A DNA stretch of 5,552 nt from Gammaproteobacteria bacterium (GTDB lineage Bacteria; Pseudomonadota; Gammaproteobacteria; Steroidobacterales; Steroidobacteraceae): NCBI GenBank assembly GCA_028293775.1, contig JAQGOD010000265.1:1-5552 (forward strand), in the 5' to 3' direction. Numbering within the stretch: the first letter of the stretch is position 1; each line of letters opens with the position of its first letter. Below are positions 1 through 5,468 of the stretch, piece by piece. The translations under genes and the position numbers were made by a program. The notes under the pieces were generated by a model. That model made no database searches. It saw nothing but the letters and a program-made list of their open reading frames with translations, and was not told where the DNA came from.

Positions 1-1
1 G

Positions 2-478
2 TGCCAGTCGCTGCGTCCGGATTTGCTGCGATTTGCATTTTGGTTGTCCCGCGACCGTGCGTTGGCCGAAGACGTGGTTCAGGAAAGCATGCTGCGGGCC
101 TGGAAGGCGCAGGACTCGCTCTTGGACGAGAAAGCGACCAAACCCTGGCTCTTGACCATCATCCGCCGCGAGTACGCGCGCACCTTCGAACGCAAGCGCA
201 TCGTGACGGTCGATGTGGATGAGCTGGTCGCTCGAGAGGAGCCCCTGTTGGCCGCCGGCGAGGAACAAGATTTACGCGACATGCGTACCGCCTTGATGAA
301 ACTGCCCGATGAATATCGCGAGCCGCTGGTCATGCAGGTGTTGATGGGATATTCGACGGCTGAGATCGCCAGCGAACTCAACCTGTCCGGACCTGCGGTG
401 CTCACTCGCCTGTTTCGTGCCCGAAAGCAGCTGCGCGAGGCATGCGGTGAAGATACGAGCTTGGATCCGCAAGAATGA
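2..478 (+). CDS. ECF-type RNA polymerase sigma-70 factor (5' end outside window)
   Basis: Directs RNA polymerase core to a dedicated promoter set; cytoplasmic, and presumably held inactive by the anti-sigma factor encoded just downstream. The frame is open from base 2, giving 158 visible residues. The visible start, CQSLRPDLLRFAFWLSRD, already lies inside sigma region 2, so the true start codon and probably 10-20 residues are missing; the TTG at 23 is not a credible start. Region 2 spans about residues 7-75 and includes the typical AEDVVQES and RAW segments. A variable acidic linker follows, then region 4 (about 98-147) with the helix-turn-helix YSTAEIASELNLSGPAVLTR and the RLFRARKQLRE tail. 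There is no extra C-terminal domain, so this is a minimal two-domain ECF factor. It overlaps the next gene by 4 bases (ATGA, 475-478), which suggests translational coupling. The family is secure; the regulon and ECF subgroup cannot be read here. Confidence 0.93.
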   Translation, partial: CQSLRPDLLRFAFWLSRDRALAEDVVQESMLRAWKAQDSLLDEKATKPWLLTIIRREYARTFERKRIVTVDVDELVAREEPLLAAGEEQDLRDMRTALMKLPDEYREPLVMQVLMGYSTAEIASELNLSGPAVLTRLFRARKQLREACGEDTSLDPQE

Positions 479-1179
479 TGGACCACTCGCACTATCGTTC
501 CGCGATTCTGGCCAATCCGCACGATGCGGATCCCGAGGTGCAAGCGCACCGCGCGGCATGCGCCGAGTGCCGGGCATTTACTGAAAAGCTGCTGCGCTTC
601 GAGTCGCGCCTGGAACGGGCGCTGCGGGTCGATATTCCCGCCGGCAAGGCCGATGTGCTGCCGTTTGCCCGAAAGACGGCGAGCGACTCGCCACCGCGGC
701 GTTGGGCAATTGCGGCCAGCGTCCTGTTGGGCGTGAGTATTGCGGCGGGAATCTGGTTGACGCTGCCGCAGAGCAGTCTCGCCGCCGATGTGGTCGCGCA
801 CATGGAGGGGGAGCCGGATGCATGGCGGACTAGGGATGCGGTGCCGGAGCCGCAATTGGACGCCGTGCTGCAAGGCGAACACCTGCGCCTGAAGCCGGGC
901 GCCGGCATCGTCAGTTATGCGCAACGCTGCAACTTCCGCGGGCACGTGGTGCCGCACCTGGTGGTGCAAAGTGCCGCGGGACCGGTGACCGTGATGGTGC
1001 TGGTGCATGAGCGCGTCCGCAGTGCCACGGACTTCGACGAGCAAGGCTATCGCGGCACCATTGTGCCCATGCCGGGACACGGCAGCATCGCGGTGCTGAT
1101 GCAGGACCCCGGCACCAGCCGCCGCGAAGTCGAGAAGATCGCCGCGCAAGTCGGCGATTCAATGCTCTGGGCCCGTTAG
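475..1179 (+). CDS. Membrane-anchored zinc-finger anti-sigma factor, DUF3379-like
   Basis: Probable cognate anti-sigma factor that sequesters the upstream ECF sigma at the inner membrane. The protein has 234 residues. The N-terminal cytoplasmic part carries HRAACAEC, i.e. H25-x3-C29-x2-C32, the ZAS zinc-binding signature of anti-sigma domains. A single hydrophobic segment (about 77-97, WAIAASVLLGVSIAAGIWLT) follows the basic PPRR and fits an N-in, C-out topology. The C-terminal 135 residues would lie in the periplasm. They contain a beta-rich stretch (HLVVQSAAGPVTVMVLVHE, then GYRGTIVPMPGHGSIAVLMQD) that I recall as typical of DUF3379 proteins; this is recognition from memory, not a search. 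The start is ATG 475, overlapping the sigma stop; a second ATG at 478 is equally possible and changes one residue. Zinc binding and sigma inhibition are inferred from motif and context. Confidence 0.87.
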   Translation: MMDHSHYRSAILANPHDADPEVQAHRAACAECRAFTEKLLRFESRLERALRVDIPAGKADVLPFARKTASDSPPRRWAIAASVLLGVSIAAGIWLTLPQSSLAADVVAHMEGEPDAWRTRDAVPEPQLDAVLQGEHLRLKPGAGIVSYAQRCNFRGHVVPHLVVQSAAGPVTVMVLVHERVRSATDFDEQGYRGTIVPMPGHGSIAVLMQDPGTSRREVEKIAAQVGDSMLWAR

Positions 1180-1190
1180 GAGCCTGGGCT

Positions 1191-1463
1191 TTAAATACCG
1201 ACTTCGGCCAGCAAGTCGATCAGCTGCCGCGCGGTCCCGGCCAGCTTCGGGTGCTCGGCCTCGAATTGCACCGCAATTCTTTCCAATCGATCCGGAAGCG
1301 TTTTGTCGGAAGCCCCTACAACATCCGCCGGCTGATCGACGATGCGTTTGACGTCCGGAAGAACTTCGCCCAGCGCTTGCCGCTTTTCCGGGTCCTGATG
1401 ATGCGCGTCCGCCAGTTCGGCGTGCAGTTTGGCGAGCCGCTCGCGCACAGAATTCTTGTCCAT
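1191..1463 (-). CDS. Small DUF4404-like protein
   Basis: A 90-residue, charged, apparently all-helical soluble protein with no signal peptide or membrane segment. The start (MDKNSVRERLAKLHAELADAHHQDPEKR) and the ending (HPKLAGTARQLIDLLAEVGI) match my recollection of DUF4404, a family of small bacterial proteins of unknown function. The N-terminal part looks like a heptad-rich helix that could form a coiled coil, followed by a PD-rich linker and a helical C-terminus. It lies 24 bases downstream of rlmJ on the same strand and is probably co-transcribed with it, although an AAGGA ribosome-binding site gives it its own translation start. It is convergent with the anti-sigma gene, with 11 bases between the stop codons. 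No molecular function is proposed. Confidence 0.82.
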   Translation of the reverse strand: MDKNSVRERLAKLHAELADAHHQDPEKRQALGEVLPDVKRIVDQPADVVGASDKTLPDRLERIAVQFEAEHPKLAGTARQLIDLLAEVGI

Positions 1464-1470
1464 GGTTTTG

Positions 1471-1475
1471 TCCTT
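1471..1475 (-). promoter_or_regulatory. Ribosome-binding site of the DUF4404-like gene
   Basis: On the minus strand AAGGA stands 7 bases before the ATG at 1463, a near-ideal Shine-Dalgarno placement. It supports this ATG and independent ribosome loading in the short gap behind rlmJ. Confidence 0.65.
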
Positions 1476-1487
1476 CGAAAGTGTGTC

Positions 1488-2336
1488 CTATTGTGCCATT
1501 CGCTCGGGCGTCAGGCGCGCAACTTCGACGTAGCCCGCACCCGGCGCGGCGATGGCTTCATGAATAGCGCCGTAGGCCTCGCGCAGAAACTGATCCGCGC
1601 CGTACGGCGGGTTCACGATCAGCAGTCCGCTGCCGGCCAGCCCCAACCCGGCATCGTCCGGATGAATCGCCAAATCCGCCAGCAGCATTTTCGGAATGCG
1701 CAACGCCTCGAACCGCGCGTGCACCAGCCTACGCTGAGTGGCGCTGCGGATCGGATACCACAACAAGTAAATCCCATTCGGCCAACGCCTATACGCGTCC
1801 GCGAAGGCCTGCAACATCATTTTCAGCTCATCCAGGCTTTCGTACGGCGGATCGATGATGACCAGGCCGCGGCGTTCCTCCGGCGGCAGAAAGGCTTTGA
1901 GCGCTGCGTACCCGTCGCCGATCTCGGTTCGAACCCGCCCCTGCGATTCAATCTCGCGCTCCGCAGCGCGCGCCTCGGCGGGCATCAGCTCGACGAACAA
2001 CGCTCGGTCCTGTGAGCGTAATTCCTGCGCAATCAACGACGGCGATCCCGGATAGCGCGGCAATCGTTTGCCGCGCCGCGCGTGAATGGCAGTGAGATAG
2101 TCGGCCAAGGACCTGTTGCCGATCGCGTTGACGATGAGGCGCTGCACGCCGCGCTCCGCTTCGCCGGATTTCTGCGCCTCGGGAGCTTGCAAGTCATAGA
2201 AGCCGCGGCCGGCATGGGTATCCAGCGCGAAAAATCCCGCGTCCTTGCGTTTCAATGCTCGCAGGCAATAGAGCAACCCGACGTGTTTCGCCACGTCGGC
2301 GAAATTCCCTGCGTGATAGATATGTCTGTAATTCAT
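1488..2336 (-). CDS. rlmJ: 23S rRNA (adenine-N6)-methyltransferase RlmJ
   Basis: SAM-dependent methyltransferase; the E. coli enzyme modifies A2030 of 23S rRNA. The protein has 282 residues, against about 280 in E. coli. The start is fixed by the family's conserved beginning, here MNYRHIYHAGNFADVAKH; the frame stays open upstream, but that part would run into the divergent gene. The sequence shows the SAM-pocket segment LDTHAGRGFYDL (38-49), the YPGSP motif (95-99), an acidic FVEL strand (114-117), GDGY (140-143) and the catalytic IDPPYE (161-166; DPPY is the N6-adenine methyltransferase motif). The late segment GSGLLIVNPPYG is also typical of the family. All key motifs are intact. No convincing Shine-Dalgarno precedes the start. 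The DUF4404-like gene follows after 24 bases and probably shares its transcript. Confidence 0.96.
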   Translation of the reverse strand: MNYRHIYHAGNFADVAKHVGLLYCLRALKRKDAGFFALDTHAGRGFYDLQAPEAQKSGEAERGVQRLIVNAIGNRSLADYLTAIHARRGKRLPRYPGSPSLIAQELRSQDRALFVELMPAEARAAEREIESQGRVRTEIGDGYAALKAFLPPEERRGLVIIDPPYESLDELKMMLQAFADAYRRWPNGIYLLWYPIRSATQRRLVHARFEALRIPKMLLADLAIHPDDAGLGLAGSGLLIVNPPYGADQFLREAYGAIHEAIAAPGAGYVEVARLTPERMAQ

Positions 2337-2383
2337 GCCGTATTGTGCCAGTCTTGGCGCACCAACGTTTGCGGGACAAAACG
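2337..2383. promoter_or_regulatory. Divergent intergenic gap between rlmJ and the serine hydrolase gene
   Basis: These 47 bases separate two divergent start codons, so both 5' regions and at least one promoter must lie here or extend into the neighbouring coding sequences. On the plus strand a GGGA (2373-2376) stands 7 bases before the ATG at 2384 and can act as a weak Shine-Dalgarno. I found no well-spaced -35/-10 pair on either strand. Confidence 0.35.
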
Positions 2384-3658
2384 ATGAAGAACGGGATATT
2401 CGAAATCGACGGTATCGAATATCCGGATGCGAACGCCTCGGATCCCAACAGCCTGGGGTGGATGCAGGGCTCGCCGCCCGCGCCCGAAAAACAGATCCGC
2501 TTTCAGGACGATCGCTTTCTCGAGTTTCCGCAGATACGCTGGACGCTGTCTCACATGCGCGAAATTGCCCCGACGGCGGCCGTTTGGCGCGGCCGCGGCG
2601 CTCCCAGCGATCTCGGTGAGGCGCCGCGCGGCCTTGAATCGGCCATCGACGCGCTTTCATTCGAGGACTTGAACGGCCGTGGGCTCAATTGGGCGCAATC
2701 ACTCCAACAGACCTACACCGACGGCATCGTCGTATTGCATCGCGGACGTCGGATGTACGAACGCTATTTCGGCGCTCTTAAGGAACAGCGTCCGCATGCG
2801 TGCTTCTCGATTACCAAATCCTACGCCGCCACGCTCGCGGCCGCGCTCATTCACGAACGCACCTTGGATGAGACCCAGACCGTTTCGCATTACCTGCCGG
2901 AGATGGCGGGCACTGCCTATGAAGACGCCACGCTGCGTCAGGTGCTGGACATGCAAATCGGCGTTCGGTACTCGGAGATCTATGCGGATCCGAACGCCAG
3001 CATATGGGACTACGGCAGGGCCGGCGGACTGCGTCCGCGCGGGGCCGATTACACCGGACCCGGCAACTTCTACGAGTATCTGCGCACGATGCGCAAGGAA
3101 GGGGCGCACGGCGAGGCATTCGCATACAAAACGATCAATACCGAAGTCTTGTGTTGGGTCATGAAGCGAGTCACCGGCATCGCGCTGCAAGACATGCTGA
3201 GCGAGCGGATATGGTCGCAAATCGGCTGTGAAGAGGATGGCTATCTCACCGTCGATCCCATCGGGGTGGCGATGGGAGGCGCGGGATTGAGCGCCAGTCT
3301 TCGCGACTTATGCCGCTTCGGCGAGCTGCTGCGATGCGAAGGGGCTTGGCACGGCAGGCAAGTCATCCCGGCGCAAGTGATCGCGGACATTCGCGGCGGA
3401 TCGGACCCCCTTAAGTTTGTGCCGGCGGGCTACACACTGTTGGCCGGCTATTCGTATCGCAACATGTGGTGGGTCTCTCACAACGCGCTCGATGTATTCG
3501 AAGCGCGCGGCATCCACGGCCAGCGCCTATACATTGCTCCGAAAGCAGACCTGGTAATCGCGCGGTTCGCCTCCCACCCCGTCGCTTCAAGCGCCGCCAA
3601 CGATACGATTACCCTCCCGGCTTTCGCAGCGATGGGCCGTTTGCTCTCGGAGGGTTAG
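2384..3658 (+). CDS. Serine hydrolase, beta-lactamase / 6-aminohexanoate-dimer-hydrolase-like family
   Basis: Probable serine amidase or esterase of the penicillin-binding-protein-like fold; 424 residues, with no signal peptide or membrane segment, so likely cytoplasmic. The catalytic SxxK motif is S142-I-T-K145 (in CFSITKSYAATLAAAL). The second motif is Y248 in FAYKTINTEVLCWV, matching the position of the catalytic tyrosine in NylB-type enzymes. HGQ (378-380, GIHGQRLYIAP) replaces the KTG box of true beta-lactamases, as in 6-aminohexanoate-dimer hydrolases and related family VIII-type esterases. About 100 residues precede the usual catalytic core start (DGIVVLHRGRRMYERYFG, from 113). The start is ATG 2384, preceded by GGGA; upstream in-frame codons overlap rlmJ on the other strand and are not credible. 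It appears monocistronic. The substrate is unknown: NylB-like sequence does not prove nylon-oligomer activity, and true beta-lactam hydrolysis is unlikely given the HGQ box and absent export signal. Confidence 0.9.
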   Translation: MKNGIFEIDGIEYPDANASDPNSLGWMQGSPPAPEKQIRFQDDRFLEFPQIRWTLSHMREIAPTAAVWRGRGAPSDLGEAPRGLESAIDALSFEDLNGRGLNWAQSLQQTYTDGIVVLHRGRRMYERYFGALKEQRPHACFSITKSYAATLAAALIHERTLDETQTVSHYLPEMAGTAYEDATLRQVLDMQIGVRYSEIYADPNASIWDYGRAGGLRPRGADYTGPGNFYEYLRTMRKEGAHGEAFAYKTINTEVLCWVMKRVTGIALQDMLSERIWSQIGCEEDGYLTVDPIGVAMGGAGLSASLRDLCRFGELLRCEGAWHGRQVIPAQVIADIRGGSDPLKFVPAGYTLLAGYSYRNMWWVSHNALDVFEARGIHGQRLYIAPKADLVIARFASHPVASSAANDTITLPAFAAMGRLLSEG

Positions 3659-3674
3659 CAACCGGGGCCTTTTT
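3635..3674 (+). terminator. Possible rho-independent terminator overlapping the hydrolase stop codon
   Basis: The left arm GGCCGTTTGCT (3635-3645) can pair with the right arm AGCAACCGGGGCC (3657-3669), with one mismatch and a two-G bulge; the loop is 11 bases and five Ts follow (3670-3674). The stop codon TAG (3656-3658) sits at the loop/right-arm junction, so the left arm is coding sequence. A smaller alternative hairpin, GGTT-AGC-AACC, is nested there. The bulge lowers confidence, but position and T-run fit an end signal for the hydrolase transcript. Confidence 0.45.
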
Positions 3675-3685
3675 CGCTTTGCGAT

Positions 3686-3715
3686 TTGACATGTTGTCGG
3701 ATCAGCCGACGGAAT
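3686..3715 (+). promoter_or_regulatory. Candidate sigma-70 promoter for the PilZ gene
   Basis: A perfect -35 box TTGACA (3686-3691) is followed after 18 bases by CGGAAT (3710-3715), which matches only the last three bases of TATAAT. It lies just after the terminator candidate and about 80 bases before the PilZ start. The strong -35 and poor -10 would suit an activated or otherwise regulated promoter, but chance occurrence of the hexamer is possible. Confidence 0.3.
3696..3710. repeat. Inverted repeat GTCGG-N5-CCGAC
   Basis: The 15 bases GTCGGATCAGCCGAC form a dyad with 6 of 7 symmetric positions paired around the central C. It falls almost exactly between the candidate -35 and -10 boxes, a place where a repressor or activator operator could sit. 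As RNA the stem could extend by two G-U pairs. There is no T-run, so it is not a terminator. Confidence 0.5.
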
Positions 3716-3732
3716 CGCGCCGTGGTTCACAG

Positions 3733-3748
3733 TCGCCGTGCTCGGCGA
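3733..3748. repeat. Perfect inverted repeat TCGCCG-TGCT-CGGCGA
   Basis: A six-base-pair, GC-rich perfect stem with a four-base loop, in the untranslated region before the PilZ gene. It would be a stable small hairpin if transcribed from the upstream promoter. No T-run follows. It is short enough to arise by chance in GC-rich DNA; interest comes from its two neighbours. Confidence 0.45.
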
Positions 3749-3757
3749 TGCGCGTCA

Positions 3758-3784
3758 TCGGCTAACATTCCAGGTGGTAGCCGA
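3758..3784. repeat. Perfect inverted repeat TCGGCTA-N13-TAGCCGA just before the PilZ ribosome-binding site
   Basis: Two perfect 7-base arms (3758-3764 and 3778-3784) are separated by 13 bases. The right arm reaches into the purine-rich ribosome-binding stretch (3783-3791). As RNA it could influence translation of the PilZ gene; as DNA the 20-base centre-to-centre spacing of the arms would put both on about the same helix face, as for a dimeric regulator. Both readings are inference. Confidence 0.5.
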
Positions 3785-3791
3785 GAGGGAG
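3783..3791 (+). promoter_or_regulatory. Ribosome-binding site of the PilZ gene
   Basis: The purine stretch GAGAGGGAG ends 6 bases before ATG 3798 and decides this start over the longer in-frame reading beginning at 3738, whose added residues do not resemble PilZ proteins. Confidence 0.6.
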
Positions 3792-3797
3792 AGCGGA

Positions 3798-4214
3798 ATG
3801 AGCACGGTCGCCGAATGCTTGGTCGAGGCGCACGAGTATTACGCCGAAGAGTTGGTCGATGCCGACCAATTGGTTCGGCGAGCCACGCTGGAACGTCGCA
3901 GCTACGAGCGCAAATCCGTCGCTATTCACGCGCGCGTCACGGTACCCGGGAAGTCGGTGCTGCCGGGACACACTGTCGACATGTCGCGCTCCGGTGCGAG
4001 CATCACGCTGCCGTTCGAGCTTGCGCAGGGGCAACTATGCCTCATCGATTTGGAATTGGAGGTCTGCGGCGAGAACCGATCTTTCCACATCCCGGCCGAG
4101 GTGCGCTATTGCGTGTCCATGAGCGCAGACCGATTCCGCGCCGGCGTGCGATTTGGCGAGATCGACGCCGCGACGTCGGCGTTTATTTCAGCCATATTAA
4201 AAACGCCCGTCTGA
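3798..4214 (+). CDS. Single-domain PilZ protein (probable c-di-GMP receptor)
   Basis: A 138-residue soluble protein. Residues 1-30 form a predicted amphipathic, acidic helical lead (ECLVEAHEYYAEELVDADQL). The PilZ domain follows: RxxxR as R34-SYE-R38, the beta-barrel strand VAIHARVTVPG, then DxSxxG as D61-M-S63-RS-G66, and later strands SFHIPAEVRYCV and FRAGVRFGEID. Both c-di-GMP-contacting motifs of the family are intact, so ligand binding is likely; downstream partners (motility, exopolysaccharide, adhesion) are not revealed. The start ATG 3798 is backed by a good ribosome-binding site. The gene appears monocistronic and is preceded by a spacer with three inverted repeats. Its last 18 bases overlap the 3' end of the opposite-strand gene. 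Confidence 0.92.
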   Translation: MSTVAECLVEAHEYYAEELVDADQLVRRATLERRSYERKSVAIHARVTVPGKSVLPGHTVDMSRSGASITLPFELAQGQLCLIDLELEVCGENRSFHIPAEVRYCVSMSADRFRAGVRFGEIDAATSAFISAILKTPV

Positions 4215-5468
4215 TTCATAGTCGCGCGCCCCCTCGGCATCTCCCCAATGCGGAAACGCGCCCAGCGCATCCATATAATTATGGATGACATCGGTGTGGG
4301 CATCCTCCTGCCAACCCCCAGGCTGCGGATTTTGCAATACATCTCGCGGGCGGCCCTGCTCGTCGATTGAGTACAGCGTGAAGTTCAGCGCTTGGCGAGC
4401 TTCGGTTGCGATGGCAGGAGAGCGCGTCGCTTTCGCGTACAAGGCAAGCACGGCGCCATAAGTTGAATTGGCGCCGCCCCACGCTTGCTTGTCCTCATCC
4501 TGCTCATGGCAGACGGCGACGCCAAGCTCCCGGTGCGTGAAATTGGCGCGTACGAAATCAATCAGCAGGCCGCAATCTGCGCGCCACTCGCGATCGAGCG
4601 AGTCCTGCTTTTCGAGCAGATAACGCGCTAGATTCAAGGGCGCCCAAGAGGTGCGATTGGTAGGTGTGTCGTGGTCTTCGAAGAATTGCGCGAACAGCGC
4701 GCCGCTGCCCGCAGCACTCGGTATCTGGTGATTCTTGATCCACTGCCACAATGATTCTCGCGGCTGTGCAAACTCGGCGTAGCCATGCATGCCCAACAGA
4801 TCGAAAAGCCGCAAGATGTACGTCATGTTGCCCGACACGGGGCCGCGTTCCTCGCCGCTGCGAAAATCGACGCGAAACGGCCACGGTGAATGAGCAGCGT
4901 CGCCCTGGCGCTGATTGGCCGCGAGCACGCGGGCGTTTTGCAGCGCTTGCCCCAAGTATTTGACGTCCCCGGTTGCTTCGAACAGCGAGGTCAACGCGAA
5001 ACCTGCGATGCCGCCCTTGTCCGGTTCAATTTCATAGGGCTTGTCGGACTGCGAGCCGCAATCCGCAGGTTGCGGGAATTGCGCGCGCCTGCCGGTGGAA
5101 CGCGTGAACGCCGGATACTGGCCGGAATTCGGAGTCAGCACTTCACTCAATAAATAATCGCCCATGGAGCGTGCGGTCGCGAGCCAGGCGGGCTCACTCT
5201 CGCCGCGCATCCCGTAAAATTTCAGATACGACAGAATGCCCATGCCGTTTTGAGTCGCGGGAATGATGTCGCTTCGTTCCGTGTTCGGCGTCCAGCTGGC
5301 ATCGAGAAAGGTTTCGCAGGCGAAGCGCGGGTATCCATGGTCCTGCGGACACTGCTGGTAGAAATTCATCTCGCGCTCGAGCGCCGCGGTCCACGACGTC
5401 CAGGGCAACAACAGGCCGCTCTCATCGAAGCGGACCACATGCCACGCAATGCTCGTCGGGCTGTTCAT
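4197..5468 (-). CDS. Protein of unknown function, alpha/alpha-toroid (six-hairpin glycosidase-like) appearance
   Basis: A 423-residue protein that I cannot assign to a named family. The sequence alternates helices with Trp/Gly/Asn-rich loops, as in (alpha/alpha)6 barrels of epimerases, glycosidases and polysaccharide lyases: ATQNGMGILSYLKFYGM, then DKGGIAGFALTSLFEATGDVKYLGQALQNARVLAA, TSWAPLNLARYLLEK, WGGANSTYGAVLALYAKAT (from 330) and GGWQEDAHTDVIHNYMDAL (384-402), the last looking like a conserved acidic/His active-site or ligand patch. No signal peptide is evident, so it is probably cytoplasmic. The start is ATG 5468, which shares its A with the stop of the upstream gene (TGATG), implying translational coupling; the GTG at 5471 would add one residue and is less likely. 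It overlaps the PilZ gene end by 18 bases. The carbohydrate-related role is inferred from apparent fold alone. Confidence 0.8.
   Translation of the reverse strand: MNSPTSIAWHVVRFDESGLLLPWTSWTAALEREMNFYQQCPQDHGYPRFACETFLDASWTPNTERSDIIPATQNGMGILSYLKFYGMRGESEPAWLATARSMGDYLLSEVLTPNSGQYPAFTRSTGRRAQFPQPADCGSQSDKPYEIEPDKGGIAGFALTSLFEATGDVKYLGQALQNARVLAANQRQGDAAHSPWPFRVDFRSGEERGPVSGNMTYILRLFDLLGMHGYAEFAQPRESLWQWIKNHQIPSAAGSGALFAQFFEDHDTPTNRTSWAPLNLARYLLEKQDSLDREWRADCGLLIDFVRANFTHRELGVAVCHEQDEDKQAWGGANSTYGAVLALYAKATRSPAIATEARQALNFTLYSIDEQGRPRDVLQNPQPGGWQEDAHTDVIHNYMDALGAFPHWGDAEGARDYESDGRF

Noticed and set aside
1..222. A GTG-initiated frame at the very start of the window
   Set aside because: It overlaps sigma region 2 in another frame and encodes Arg/Gly-rich sequence with no homology signal.
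79..1149. A 356-codon open frame on the minus strand across the sigma and anti-sigma genes
   Set aside because: It is exactly antisense to two well-supported genes, rich in Arg/His/Ser as expected for a shadow frame in GC-rich DNA, and shows no recognisable domain.
1167..1193. A possible bidirectional terminator between the convergent anti-sigma and DUF4404-like genes
   Set aside because: Only a four-base GCCC/GGGC stem plus G-U pairs and a three-T run can be drawn; the repeated CTGGGC is a direct repeat, not an inverted one.
1251..2015. A 254-codon plus-strand open frame antisense to the DUF4404-like gene and rlmJ
   Set aside because: It crosses two real genes and their gap on the opposite strand and has no domain-like sequence; rlmJ motifs make the minus strand clearly the coding one.
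1490..2350. The 10-base string TATTGTGCCA occurring at both ends of rlmJ (1489-1498 and 2341-2350)
   Set aside because: The first copy encodes the C-terminal Met-Ala-Gln-stop of RlmJ on the other strand; a single 10-base match over this length is compatible with chance and there is no sign of insertion or duplication.
2337..2660. An N-terminal extension of RlmJ beyond MNYRH
   Set aside because: The frame stays open, but the family starts at MNYRH-like sequence and the extension would overlap the divergent hydrolase gene.
3659..3797. A c-di-GMP riboswitch in the PilZ leader
   Set aside because: The hairpins are suggestive, but the conserved GEMM-type core sequences are absent and the region is short.
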